The position numbers and the translations under genes were made by a program. A stretch of DNA of 32,257 nt from Winogradskyella sp. (lineage in GTDB: Bacteria > Bacteroidota > Bacteroidia > Flavobacteriales > Flavobacteriaceae): assembly GCF_013213975.1 (NCBI RefSeq), contig NZ_JABSST010000038.1, positions 1-32,257 of the forward strand. The letters are read 5' to 3'. Position 1 is the stretch's first letter. Every line of letters begins with the position of its first letter. Below the pieces are notes generated by a model that was given only the letters and a program-made list of their open reading frames with translations, was not told the origin of the DNA and did not search any database. Shown here piece after piece: positions 15,847-24,142 of this stretch.

Positions 15847-17178
15847 GTGAAATTTATAAAGTCATTATACGTGCACAAGCAGCTATATATTTATATGGCT
15901 ATTGTATCTGTGTCCTTTTTACTGTCTTTTTGGTTTTCTTCAATTTATGCAATAGCTTGGATGTTAACCACTGTTATCATTGTCATCTTGGTAATTGATT
16001 TACTTATGCTTTATGGCTCAAAAAAAACAATTAAAGCCAGACGATTACTACCAGACAAGTTTTCTAATAGTGATCAGAATCCTGTTCCAATTACAATCAC
16101 TAATTCATATAACTTTAAAACCTTTTGTGACGTTATTGACGAGTTACCCCTTCAATTTCAAAAGCGAGACTTCTCGTATCAAGTCAGCCTAATTCCAAAT
16201 GAGATTCACAATTTTGAATATCTAGTAAGACCAGTGGATCGTGGTGAATATTATTTTGGACATTTAAATATTTATGTGTCCACACCTTTAAAGGTAATAA
16301 AGCGCAAATTCCAGTTTCAGAATGAGCAAATGGTTATGGTATACCCATCCATAATCCAAATGCAGAAGTACGATTTCTTAGCCATAAGTAACTCCCTAAC
16401 ACAGATGGGACTTAAAAAGATAAGACGAATCGGAAATACATCAGAATTTGAGCAGATTAAAGAATATGTTCAAGGTGATGATTTTAGAACCATAAATTGG
16501 AAAGCCACAGCTAAACGTGCAGAATTAATGGTAAATCAATATCAGGATGAAAAGTCTCAACCTATTTATTCGGTTATTGATACTGGACGTGTAATGAAAA
16601 TGCCTTTTAATGGTTTAAAGCTTTTAGACTATGCCATAAATTCAACACTAGCCTTCAGTAATGTAGCCCTTAAAAAGCACGATAAAGTTGGGATGTTGTC
16701 CTTTTCGAAAAAGATAGAAACCTTTTTACCTGCAATTCATAAACTCACCTACCTCAATCGTATTTTGGAAAATCTCTATAATATAGACACCCAATTTAGC
16801 GATAGTGATTATGGCTTATTATATGCTCAACTAAAACGCAAGGTAACCCACAGAAGTTTGTTGCTGCTCTATACTAACTTTGAGCATATAAGCGCCTTAA
16901 AACGTCAAATGCCTTATCTACAGGCCATCTCAAAAAAACACGTATTAGTTGTAGTCCTATTTGAAAATACTGAGCTTAGTACTATAATTAAAGAACATGC
17001 AGAAGACCTACAGTCCATTTATCATAAAACCATTGCAGAAAAGTTTGCCTTCGAGAAACGCTTGATGGTAAAAGAACTTCAAAAACATGGTATTCAGTCT
17101 GTCTTAACTACACCAGAAAACTTGACCATTAATACCATTAACAAATATTTAGAAATAAAGGCTAGAGGTCTCATTTAA
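15847..17178 (+). CDS. DUF58 domain protein (VWA-like partner of MoxR)
   Basis: The 443-residue protein starts with GTG (no ATG earlier than codon 17, which lies in the first helix). Two membrane helices cover about residues 12-50. The signature DUF58 motif GDDFRTINWKATAKR occurs at about 215-229, followed by SVIDTGRVM, which takes the position of the VWA MIDAS motif. The metal-binding DxSxS is degenerate here (DTGRV), so metal-dependent adhesion is doubtful. The remaining C-terminal part keeps the Rossmann-like alternation of strands and helices. It is probably a membrane-anchored substrate or effector of the MoxR ATPase. Confidence 0.9.
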   Translation: MKFIKSLYVHKQLYIYMAIVSVSFLLSFWFSSIYAIAWMLTTVIIVILVIDLLMLYGSKKTIKARRLLPDKFSNSDQNPVPITITNSYNFKTFCDVIDELPLQFQKRDFSYQVSLIPNEIHNFEYLVRPVDRGEYYFGHLNIYVSTPLKVIKRKFQFQNEQMVMVYPSIIQMQKYDFLAISNSLTQMGLKKIRRIGNTSEFEQIKEYVQGDDFRTINWKATAKRAELMVNQYQDEKSQPIYSVIDTGRVMKMPFNGLKLLDYAINSTLAFSNVALKKHDKVGMLSFSKKIETFLPAIHKLTYLNRILENLYNIDTQFSDSDYGLLYAQLKRKVTHRSLLLLYTNFEHISALKRQMPYLQAISKKHVLVVVLFENTELSTIIKEHAEDLQSIYHKTIAEKFAFEKRLMVKELQKHGIQSVLTTPENLTINTINKYLEIKARGLI

Positions 17179-17291
17179 GTTTAAACACAACCCATCCTTA
17201 AAAAAGAACAATTCGGTAATTACAATTATTTCTTTTAACTTGTTCTTAAGATATTTGAATTATCAAATAAAAATCAAAAAACACTAACATT

Positions 17292-17759
17292 ATGAAATCA
17301 ATGATTCAACAACACAAAAAAAGCAACTTTAAATCTGTGAGTAAAAAACTAATCTTAACGTTTGCATTAGCTCTAACAACAGTATTTGGCTTTTCTCAAG
17401 AAGTAGAGGGAGTAAACATCACCGTGACAATTGATAACGTAACTAGCGATAAAGGAAAAGTACTGATGTCTTTACATACTTCTGAAACCTTTATGAAAGG
17501 TAACGGAATCAAGGATGCTGAAACGAAAATAAAAGATGGAAAAGTGACCATTACTTTTGAAAACGTTTTACCTGGTGAATATGCTATCCTAGCAATGCAC
17601 GATGCTAATGATAACAAGCGTATGGATTTTCAAGAGAATGGAATGCCAACTGAATCCTTTGGGATATCAAACAATGTTATGGCAATGGGACCACCGCAAT
17701 ATGATGATGCTAAATTTAAAGTAGAAAATAAAAATTTAGAAATCAAAATAAGGTTTTAA
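17292..17759 (+). CDS. DUF2141-family secreted protein
   Basis: The 155-residue protein has a long signal peptide (charged first 22 residues, then LILTFALALTTVFGFSQ; cleavage after FSQ near residue 36). The mature domain of about 120 residues shows the DUF2141 pattern: SDKGKVLMSLHTSETFM, ENVLPGEYAILAMHDANDN (about 95-113), and FQENGMPTESFGISNN. It is a small beta-sandwich, probably periplasmic or secreted; function unknown. It stands alone between the DUF58 gene and a strong terminator. Confidence 0.9.
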   Translation: MKSMIQQHKKSNFKSVSKKLILTFALALTTVFGFSQEVEGVNITVTIDNVTSDKGKVLMSLHTSETFMKGNGIKDAETKIKDGKVTITFENVLPGEYAILAMHDANDNKRMDFQENGMPTESFGISNNVMAMGPPQYDDAKFKVENKNLEIKIRF

Positions 17760-17783
17760 AATAGCATTCAAAAAAGTAAAAGA

Positions 17784-17822
17784 AAAGACTGAGTACATTC
17801 CTTAAAGAATTACTCAGTCTTT
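17784..17822 (+). terminator. Rho-independent terminator after the DUF2141 gene
   Basis: A perfect 12-bp stem, AAAGACTGAGTA (17784-17795) with TACTCAGTCTTT (17811-17822), surrounds a 15-base loop that can itself add ATTC/GAAT pairs. The right arm ends in T's. The A-rich left flank would let it work in both directions. Confidence 0.8.
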
Positions 17823-17853
17823 CGCTTTCAATCTAGGACTATACTACCTTTAA

Positions 17854-18090
17854 AGCCGAAATATAAAATTTGGAGTAATTCCTTACCTCTATTTTGCTGG
17901 ATACTTAGGATACTTAACGGAGGATGTTGCTGATTGTGAAGTTCAAAATGCTTATTTTAATGCTAGCGATATTGACAATAATTTTACAGAATTCAAATGG
18001 CATGGATTTTCAAAAGTCTTAAATCAAAGTGATATTTTAAGTGCAATCTTTGGCGCTGATGGTTCAATAACCATAGAAATTAGAAATTAA
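17854..18090 (+). pseudogene. Orphan coding fragment without start
   Basis: In the 606-base gap before oxyR, a frame of 78 codons is open from just after a TAA at 17851 to a TAA at 18088. It contains no ATG, GTG or TTG near its beginning and no methionine at all. The translation looks like genuine protein (FGVIPYLYFAGYLGYLTED early, DGSITIEIRN at the end). It seems to be the C-terminal part of a lost gene. No family recognised. Confidence 0.45.
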
Positions 18091-18109
18091 AGTATACACC
18101 GATACCTAA

Positions 18110-18274
18110 GAATTTGATAGTCGTCCTGATAGAGAATTATTTATGTTCTTATATCACAGTGAACCGCTTGATGGCACATCAAATTTAGACTGGACTCGCG
18201 TGTAATGTAAATTTGGAATACATTGTTTACAATCTAACAAAGACTTCTTTACACTCGAAAAATATAACAAATAG
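18110..18274 (+). pseudogene. Second orphan coding fragment before oxyR
   Basis: A short frame reads EFDSRPDRELFMFLYHSEP, then a stop TAA at 18203-18205, then continues SNKDFFTLEKYNK to a TAG at 18272. It lies in a different frame from the fragment upstream, so it is either a separate relic or the frameshifted continuation of the same gene. Bases 18275-18428 hold only the AT-rich leader of oxyR. Confidence 0.3.
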
Positions 18275-18428
18275 GATGTTAGTTCCTATCCTAGTAATAA
18301 TCGTAAGTTAACATTGGCTATACGAAAGCTATGAGACTTATATTGTGATGGCTTTATTTAAATGACCTCTCACGCTGTATAACTTTAATTAATTGTATTT
18401 TGTATTTTTATAGTCTAAATCAATTAAA

Positions 18429-19367
18429 ATGACAATCACTCAACTAAAATATGCTCTAGCCATCGCTGAGCACAAAAACTTTACTAAAGCTGCCGAAAAG
18501 TGTTTTGTAACGCAACCAACGCTCAGTACGCAAATACAAAAGCTTGAAGATGAACTTGATGTTGTAATTTTCGATAGAGGTAAAAAGCCCATAGAACTTA
18601 CAGAAGTTGGAAGAAAAATTGTTTCTCAAGCAAGGAATATTGTTAATGAGGCAGACCGTATTCAGGACATTGTAGATCAGCAAAAGGGATTTATAGGTGG
18701 GGAGTTTAAATTAGGCATCATTCCAACTATTATGCCTACACTTTTGCCTATGTTTTTAAAAAACTTTATCAAAAAATATCCAAAGGTTAAATTAAAGATT
18801 GAGGAATTAACAACCGAGGAGATTTTAACCAGAATTAATGATGGTCATTTAGATGCCGCAATTGCCGCAACTCCATTAAAAAGGGAGAATATTAAGGAAC
18901 GCGTCTTATACTACGAACCTTTTGTTGCTTATGTACCAGATAACCATAGATTAAGAGACAAAAAGACCATCGAAATCTCAGATTTAGAAATTGAAGATAT
19001 GCTGTTATTAGAAGATGGACATTGTTTTAGAGAAGGAGTCATTAATCTGTGTAAAACCTTTAAAGATCAAATCGATGATAACTTTCAACTCGAAAGTGGG
19101 AGTATTGAGACTTTAATAAAACTCTCTAACGAAGGCCTGGGAATGACACTTCTACCTTATTTACATACCTTAGACATAAGAGAAAAATTAAGTCCAAATC
19201 TTAGACATTTTGTTGAACCCTCTCCAGCTAGAGAAGTCAGTATTATCTACCACAAAAGTGAGCTAAAAATGCAGATCATTGATGCCATGCATAATGTCAT
19301 TTCTGGTATTATTCGAGGTGCGATTGCTTTTAGTGATGTCGAAATAATAAGTCCACTATCCACATAA
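18429..19367 (+). CDS. oxyR: OxyR-type peroxide-sensing LysR regulator
   Basis: The 312-residue LysR-family protein has an N-terminal winged helix-turn-helix (about 1-60, MTITQLKYALAIAEHKNFTKAAEKC, QPTLSTQIQKLEDEL) and a periplasmic-binding-like sensor domain. The OxyR hallmark is present: LLLEDGHCFREGVINLC, with cysteines at residues 199 and 208, the same numbering as the redox pair in Escherichia coli OxyR. Oxidation by hydrogen peroxide would form the disulfide and switch on antioxidant genes. No catalase, Dps or AhpC gene is adjacent, so its targets lie elsewhere. It is preceded by decayed DNA and followed by a bidirectional terminator. Confidence 0.93.
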   Translation: MTITQLKYALAIAEHKNFTKAAEKCFVTQPTLSTQIQKLEDELDVVIFDRGKKPIELTEVGRKIVSQARNIVNEADRIQDIVDQQKGFIGGEFKLGIIPTIMPTLLPMFLKNFIKKYPKVKLKIEELTTEEILTRINDGHLDAAIAATPLKRENIKERVLYYEPFVAYVPDNHRLRDKKTIEISDLEIEDMLLLEDGHCFREGVINLCKTFKDQIDDNFQLESGSIETLIKLSNEGLGMTLLPYLHTLDIREKLSPNLRHFVEPSPAREVSIIYHKSELKMQIIDAMHNVISGIIRGAIAFSDVEIISPLST

Positions 19368-19378
19368 AAATCAAATAA

Positions 19379-19404
19379 AAAAAGCGACTCGTAAGTCGCT
19401 TTTT
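19379..19404. terminator. Bidirectional terminator between oxyR and a convergent small gene
   Basis: An 11-bp stem, AAAAAGCGACT with AGTCGCTTTTT, has a CGTA loop. It starts 12 bases after the oxyR stop and ends two bases before the stop of the convergent minus-strand gene, giving U-runs in both directions. Confidence 0.88.
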
Positions 19405-19405
19405 C

Positions 19406-19603
19406 CTATACTTTTAAATAAATTAAACTTCTATTTAATTCTGGGTTTTGATTGATAAGAGATAGAATAAAAATTCTTAATTCTTCCAGTTCGTGAGGCA
19501 ACAAACGTTTCGCCGCTTTTTCCACTTCCTTACAGAATAATGTCGCATCAAAACTCACCTTGTTAAGCACAGTCTTAGTGTACTCAAACATCGCTCTCGC
19601 CAT
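19406..19603 (-). CDS. Small conserved flavobacterial protein
   Basis: A 65-residue soluble, mainly helical protein (MARAMFEYTKTVLNKVSFD, FCKEVEKAAKRLLPHELEEL). I recognise this as a type of small hypothetical protein common across Flavobacteriia, without known function. It has one Cys in FCKEVEKA and no signal or membrane segment. The ATG at 19603 is preceded by a TACTTTTG -7 box, and a shared terminator follows the stop. The conserved length and its own promoter and terminator argue that it is a real single-gene unit. Confidence 0.8.
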   Translation of the reverse strand: MARAMFEYTKTVLNKVSFDATLFCKEVEKAAKRLLPHELEELRIFILSLINQNPELNRSLIYLKV

Positions 19604-19628
19604 AGGTAATTTTAGGTTTTAGGTTCAA

Positions 19629-19636
19629 CAAAAGTA
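19629..19636 (-). promoter_or_regulatory. -7 box of the small conserved gene
   Basis: Minus-strand TACTTTTG matches TAnnTTTG, 25 bases upstream of the ATG at 19603. No TTG is visible at the expected -33 position. The same octamer precedes trxB in this window. Confidence 0.4.
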
Positions 19637-19818
19637 GATTTTTTCTATAGGCTATTCATATAGATTATGCTTCAATATAGAAAAAAAACATAGGACATTA
19701 AACAAAATACGCAAAGTTTAACAGCTTATTATGTTAAAAGTTTAAAATTCTGGGTGCGTCCAAGAATTAAAAAAAGTTTATTTTTTCAAGGTAAACTTTC
19801 ATTCACTTCTATTTTACA

Positions 19819-20643
19819 TTAAAAGCCATTATCACCATCTAAAAGATCACCTAATCCCCCAAGTATACTACCCTCACCCTTTGATTTACCGCCTCTTGGA
19901 ACAGACTTTAATACTCGACCCGCTAGTCTACTAAATGGAAGTGATTGCAAATACACTGTGCCAGGCCCTTGTAACTTTGCAAAGAACAGTCCTTCACCAC
20001 CGAAAATGGTATTTTTAAATCCACCAATAAATTCTACATCATAGTCCACATCTTGAGTAAAACCGACTATACAACCAGTATCAACTCTAAGTACTTCACC
20101 TGGAGCTAATTCACGTTTCGCTGTAGTTCCACAAGCATGCACAAAGGCCATACCATCACCTTCTAACTTCTGCATTATAAATCCTTCACCACCAAAAAGT
20201 CCTCTACCTAATTTCTTAGAAAATTCAATACCTACACTCACTCCTTTGGCAGCGCACAAAAAAGCATCTTTTTGACAAATAAACTTCCCGATATACTCTA
20301 AAAGATCTATAGGGGTAATTTTACCTGGATAGGGTGATGCAAAAGACACATTCCGTTTACCGATAAGGTTATTGTAAAAAGCAATCATGAAAAGACTTTC
20401 TCCTGTGAGAATTCTTTTTCCAGCTCCTAAGATCTTTCCCAAAAAGCCCTGATCTTTATTAGAGCCATCACCAAATATAGTTTCCATTTGAATACCGTCA
20501 TCCATCATCATAAAACTTCCAGACTCAGCAATAACTCCTTCATCAGGATCTAGTTCTATTTCTACATATTGCATTTCCTCGCCATAGATACGATAATCTA
20601 TTTCATGTGCGTTTCGTTCTCTAAAGTCTAGCAATTGATTCAT
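19819..20643 (-). CDS. AIM24/TIGR00266-family protein
   Basis: The 274-residue protein belongs to the AIM24 family (TIGR00266, TRAP-like beta-prism proteins). Visible features are the glycine-rich repeated elements [37 protein letters not shown] and [27 protein letters not shown]; the paired 'FGGEG' loops mark the two-fold pseudo-repeat. There is no signal peptide and it is probably cytoplasmic. The function is unsettled. The C-terminal [13 protein letters not shown] tail is a flexible acidic end. The DUF4442 gene lies 65 bases upstream on the same strand, and the two are likely co-transcribed. Confidence 0.9.
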   Translation of the reverse strand: MNQLLDFRERNAHEIDYRIYGEEMQYVEIELDPDEGVIAESGSFMMMDDGIQMETIFGDGSNKDQGFLGKILGAGKRILTGESLFMIAFYNNLIGKRNVSFASPYPGKITPIDLLEYIGKFICQKDAFLCAAKGVSVGIEFSKKLGRGLFGGEGFIMQKLEGDGMAFVHACGTTAKRELAPGEVLRVDTGCIVGFTQDVDYDVEFIGGFKNTIFGGEGLFFAKLQGPGTVYLQSLPFSRLAGRVLKSVPRGGKSKGEGSILGGLGDLLDGDNGF

Positions 20644-20708
20644 AATAATTTTGTTTTAAGATTGATTCATCTATTTGTAGAATTAAGAATGACTTTGTTA
20701 CAATGACT

Positions 20709-21164
20709 TCAATTTTTGACTTTGAGCGTCCATTCAAAATTAAAAGAGGACACCTTAATACCATCTTTATTAACGCCATCGGCATTAAGCCACACTGTTT
20801 GACCTTCACCAGTGTCAATTGCGTTTTTTATAGCTTTATCTATTTTTATACCTTCTTCGCACTTAAATGTAATTCTTCCAGTAGCCTTTTTTGTAAACGT
20901 CGCGTTATTATTGGCAACGAGCATTGAAATGCTTTTACCACTATCCCTGATTTTTTTCATGACAAGGGCGCCTGTAGTTAACTCAGCAGCCATGCCTTGA
21001 ACAGCCCAAAACATAGATCTAAACGGATTTTGATTGATCCAGCGATGTTTAACAGTAACAATACATGTGCTATCATCTATATGCTTTGTTCTTACCCCTG
21101 TAAAATAAGCCGAAGGTAACTTAAATAGTAGATAGGTGTTAAGTTTAGAAGGTGTTATCTTCAT
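20709..21164 (-). CDS. DUF4442 hotdog-fold protein (PaaI thioesterase-like)
   Basis: The 151-residue protein fits DUF4442: KLPSAYFTGVRTKHIDDSTC, the conserved HRWINQNPFRSMFWAVQGMAAE (about residues 42-63), and a mid-domain segment with MLVANNNATFTKKATGRI. The domain has a hotdog fold like PaaI thioesterases, and the N-x-F-x-S/A-x-x-x-A-V-x-x-M-A-E region takes the place of the catalytic helix. A thioester-hydrolase activity is possible but not demonstrated for this family. I use the ATG at 21164; the reading frame continues to a TTG at 21176, which has no advantage. Confidence 0.85.
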   Translation of the reverse strand: MKITPSKLNTYLLFKLPSAYFTGVRTKHIDDSTCIVTVKHRWINQNPFRSMFWAVQGMAAELTTGALVMKKIRDSGKSISMLVANNNATFTKKATGRITFKCEEGIKIDKAIKNAIDTGEGQTVWLNADGVNKDGIKVSSFNFEWTLKVKN

Positions 21165-21274
21165 AAGATTCTTCAATAATTTGCACTAAAATAACTGAAA
21201 TATTCAAGCTTAACTAATGTTAAAAAATTGTTAATATTAGGTACTATGTGTTACATAATACCTGTTTTTAGACA

Positions 21275-21282
21275 TATATTTG
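21275..21282 (+). promoter_or_regulatory. -7 box upstream of the DUF4870 gene
   Basis: TATATTTG matches TAnnTTTG exactly and lies 28 bases before the ATG at 21311. The -33 region has no clear TTG. This is the best promoter candidate for the DUF4870 gene and perhaps for the envelope cluster after it. Confidence 0.45.
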
Positions 21283-21310
21283 CATAAGAAACTATTATAC
21301 ACTTTTAAAA

Positions 21311-21757
21311 ATGGTAGACAATCATCATAAAAACTTAGCAACATTTATACATTTATCGACCTTTTCGAGATTCATCATACCATTTGGTAATTTTTTAGGA
21401 CCAATTGTACTGTGGGCAGCTAATAAAAACAAATCTACATTTATAGATCAGCATGGAAAACAAGCTATAAATTTTCAGATTAGTGTTTTGTTATATGCTA
21501 TAATCGTAGGCACTATAAGTGTTCCTTTCTTCATCTTTAAGTTGTTTAGAGGATTAGATGTTATCGATTTCCATGGATTTCACAATTTTCACATTAATGT
21601 TGGTGAGCCTTCTCCGCTTCTATATATAAGCGGTGGATTAGGAGCCTTAGCTGTTATAGCTTTTATAATTGAACTCGGACTAATTGTAAACGCAAGCTTA
21701 ACAGCTAGAGATGGCGAACTATACCAATACCCCTTAACAATTAATTTTTTAAAATAG
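21311..21757 (+). CDS. DUF4870-family membrane protein
   Basis: The 148-residue protein shows the DUF4870 pattern: NLATFIHLSTFSRFIIPFGNFLGPIVLWAANKNKS then FIDQHGKQAINFQISVLLY, followed by two more helices, the last (about 110-130, ISGGLGALAVIAFIIELGLI) before NASLTARDGELYQYPL. It has about three to four transmembrane helices and a cytosolic QHGKQAINF loop conserved in the family. The role is unknown. It is upstream of the PadR-PspC genes, and genes of this family commonly occur in such clusters. Confidence 0.9.
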   Translation: MVDNHHKNLATFIHLSTFSRFIIPFGNFLGPIVLWAANKNKSTFIDQHGKQAINFQISVLLYAIIVGTISVPFFIFKLFRGLDVIDFHGFHNFHINVGEPSPLLYISGGLGALAVIAFIIELGLIVNASLTARDGELYQYPLTINFLK

Positions 21758-21815
21758 AATCATCAATAATCAATCAAAAAATGAACAGTTTAATCGAATT
21801 TAAGACCTTATTACT

Positions 21816-21896
21816 ATGAAACGAGCGCAATCTAAATCAATGTTTAATCAAATTAACGTCGATGCGCGAACTGCATGTGACCTTAAATTAAAATAA
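21816..21896 (+). CDS. Possible 26-residue leader peptide before padR
   Basis: Between the DUF4870 stop and padR there are two tiny frames. The first, 21781-21819, encodes 12 residues (MNSLIEFKTLLL) and its ATG directly follows the leader ATCAATCAAAAA seen at other true starts. Its TGA overlaps the ATG of the second (ATGA), which encodes 26 residues ending DARTACDLKLK and stops nine bases before the padR ATG. The coupling arrangement suggests translation through to padR. They could equally be relics of one short gene split by a frameshift; there is no homology I recognise. Confidence 0.3.
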   Translation: MKRAQSKSMFNQINVDARTACDLKLK

Positions 21897-21905
21897 TAGA
21901 AGCAC

Positions 21906-22247
21906 ATGAAAATCGAAAATACAAAAGCACAAATGCGTAAAGGTGTACTAGAATACTGCATCTTATCCATCTTAAAAGATGAGGATGCCTATGTTGCAGA
22001 AATTCTAAGCACATTAAAAGACGCAAAAATGCTTGTTGTAGAAGGAACCATATATCCACTATTAACAAGACTAAAAAATGCTGGATTACTCAGTTATCGC
22101 TGGGAAGAATCTACATCTGGACCACCAAGAAAATATTATGGTCTAACAGAGACGGGAAAACTATTCCTTAAAGAGTTAAACACGACTTGGAGTGAATTAC
22201 AAAATGCAGTTAACCTAGTAACAAGTACAAAATCAACAAAAAAATGA
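21906..22247 (+). CDS. PadR-family transcriptional regulator
   Basis: The 113-residue winged-helix protein has the PadR layout: QMRKGVLEYCILSILKDEDAYVAEIL for helices 1-2, VVEGTIYPLLTRLKNAGLLSYRWEES for the recognition helix and wing, then GPPRKYYGLTETGKLFLKEL for the wing and dimerisation start. All are typical. PadR proteins are usually repressors, often of their own operon. The stop overlaps the next start (ATGA), so regulator and PspC protein are translationally coupled, implying that PadR controls this envelope cluster. Confidence 0.93.
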   Translation: MKIENTKAQMRKGVLEYCILSILKDEDAYVAEILSTLKDAKMLVVEGTIYPLLTRLKNAGLLSYRWEESTSGPPRKYYGLTETGKLFLKELNTTWSELQNAVNLVTSTKSTKK

Positions 22248-24058
22248 ATAAAACAGTCAATATAAATTTAGCAGGTATTTTCTTCCACATAGACGAAGAT
22301 GCATATCTTAAATTACAGCGCTATCTTGAGGCTATAAAACGTTCATTTACAGATTCTCAAGGTCGCTCAGAAATTATCGCTGACATCGAAGCTCGTATCG
22401 CCGAATTATTCTCAGAACGTATACGAAACGAAAAACAAGTTGTTGGTATAAAATTGGTAGACGAAGTCATTACCATAATGGGACAACCCGAAGATTATTT
22501 AGTGGACGATGAAATCTTTGAAGATGAACCACGCACTAAAACAACTTATAGCTCTCGACCAACAAAGAAACTATATAGAGATACAGACAACTCTTATATT
22601 GGAGGTGTTGCAGCAGGATTAAGCCATTATTTTGGTATCGAATCTATTTGGATGCGAATAATCTGGTTAATATTAGCCATTGGTTCTGGCGGTACATTTA
22701 TATTTATATACCTTATTTTCTGGGCTTTAGTTCCAGAAGCTAGAACAACTGCCGAAAAGCTGACCATGACTGGTGATCCTGTGAACATCAGTAACATTGA
22801 AAAAAAAATTAAAGACGGTATTGACTCAGTTTCAGAAACTGTAAGAAATGTCGATTTTAAAAAACACGGTGAAAAGCTAAAAGAGGGTTTCGATAACGTC
22901 TCAGACAACATATCAGAGACGGTAAAAAACGTTGATTTTCAAAAGCAAGGCAATCGTTTAAAGTCTAGTTCACAGACCTTTTTCGATTCCATAGGAACCA
23001 TTCTTATGTTTTTTCTAAAAGCCTTTGCAAAACTTATTGGAATTGTTTTAATCATTGTAGGGATTAGCATGCTAATAACACTAATTGTTGCATTATTTAC
23101 CGTTGGTATTACAGATGCAGTCCATTTACCAGGAGTAGATCTACTATATGTCGCTAACGCTGCTAACATTCCCATTTGGTTAATGTCATTGTTGTTATTC
23201 TTTGCCATTGGTATTCCATTTTTCTTTGTGTTTTACACAGGATTAAAAATATTAGTGAACAACTTAAAATCCATTGGCAATGTGGCTAAGTTTACTTTAC
23301 TTGGGTTATGGTTAATGGCCATTATAGGATTAATCATTACAGGAGTCAAGCAGGCCACTGAGCACGCATTTGACGCTAAAGTTAGTGCAAAGAGTGAGTT
23401 GAATATTACATCTGGTGATACACTGAAACTTTATAATTCAAAACTCAAGAATTACAACAGCTACCGTTACAATACTAATGGAGAATTTAAAATTGTTGAG
23501 GATGATAACGGACGAAGCATTGTATCGAGCAACGTTAGATTTATTGTAAGATCTACAAGCGATTCTGTTGCGTCAATAACTATTGAAAAAGAAGCGACCG
23601 GTAAGGACTATAATAGAGCCAAAACACGTGCCGAAAACATTTATTACAAGTATAAGATTACAGGTAATACCTTAAATCTAGATAACTACCTGAAGACTGA
23701 TATTGAAAATAAATTCAGCGAACAAGAAGTGCGCGTAATGCTATATTTACCTCAAGGCACCGTCCTTTACACAGATAATAACTTCTCAAGGTCATGGAGA
23801 TACAGCTATTCAAGTTATGGTAATAACATCCTAAACGATATGAAGTTTGGTCACTATTATTTGATTAAAGAAGATACTGCAGAATGTCTAGACTGTGTTA
23901 TAGAAAAAGAAGAGGAAGCGGAGGAAGAAGAGATTGTAGCTGAAAAAACAGAAGTTATTGAAACCATTAATCAAGAACCATCGTCTAAAGAAGAGCCAGA
24001 GGTTAGCGTTAAAATAAATGAAGAAGATGGTATTGATATTCAGGTAAATGACAATTGA
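22244..24058 (+). CDS. Large PspC-domain membrane protein
   Basis: The 604-residue protein starts with a cytosolic domain (about 1-95) with GRSEIIADIEARIAELFSERI and VITIMGQPEDYL, then a PspC domain (about 108-170: KKLYRDTDNSYIGGVAAGLS, then a helix). A linker with two near-identical amphipathic copies (SETVRNVDFKKHGEKLKEG and SETVKNVDFQKQGNRLKSS) follows, then three or four more helices (about 255-370). The extracytoplasmic part (about 375-550) is beta-rich and resembles the DUF2807 style; the tail is acidic and carries ECLDC. PspC proteins sense envelope stress in other bacteria. The long C-terminal ectodomain is a flavobacterial elaboration, so its partner is unknown. Confidence 0.92.
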   Translation: MNKTVNINLAGIFFHIDEDAYLKLQRYLEAIKRSFTDSQGRSEIIADIEARIAELFSERIRNEKQVVGIKLVDEVITIMGQPEDYLVDDEIFEDEPRTKTTYSSRPTKKLYRDTDNSYIGGVAAGLSHYFGIESIWMRIIWLILAIGSGGTFIFIYLIFWALVPEARTTAEKLTMTGDPVNISNIEKKIKDGIDSVSETVRNVDFKKHGEKLKEGFDNVSDNISETVKNVDFQKQGNRLKSSSQTFFDSIGTILMFFLKAFAKLIGIVLIIVGISMLITLIVALFTVGITDAVHLPGVDLLYVANAANIPIWLMSLLLFFAIGIPFFFVFYTGLKILVNNLKSIGNVAKFTLLGLWLMAIIGLIITGVKQATEHAFDAKVSAKSELNITSGDTLKLYNSKLKNYNSYRYNTNGEFKIVEDDNGRSIVSSNVRFIVRSTSDSVASITIEKEATGKDYNRAKTRAENIYYKYKITGNTLNLDNYLKTDIENKFSEQEVRVMLYLPQGTVLYTDNNFSRSWRYSYSSYGNNILNDMKFGHYYLIKEDTAECLDCVIEKEEEAEEEEIVAEKTEVIETINQEPSSKEEPEVSVKINEEDGIDIQVNDN

Positions 24059-24142
24059 GACCTAAAATTCAACAGTTCAGTATATTAAACTATAAATCAA
24101 TCAAAAATCAAGACACCTTTGTGGTGTAATCATCAATCAAAA

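Noticed and set aside
17204-17247. Inverted repeat AAGAACAA/TTGTTCTT as a terminator of the MoxR-DUF58 run
   Set aside because: The spacer of 28 bases is long, the stem has only eight weak pairs, and there is no T-run; at most a loose regulatory site.
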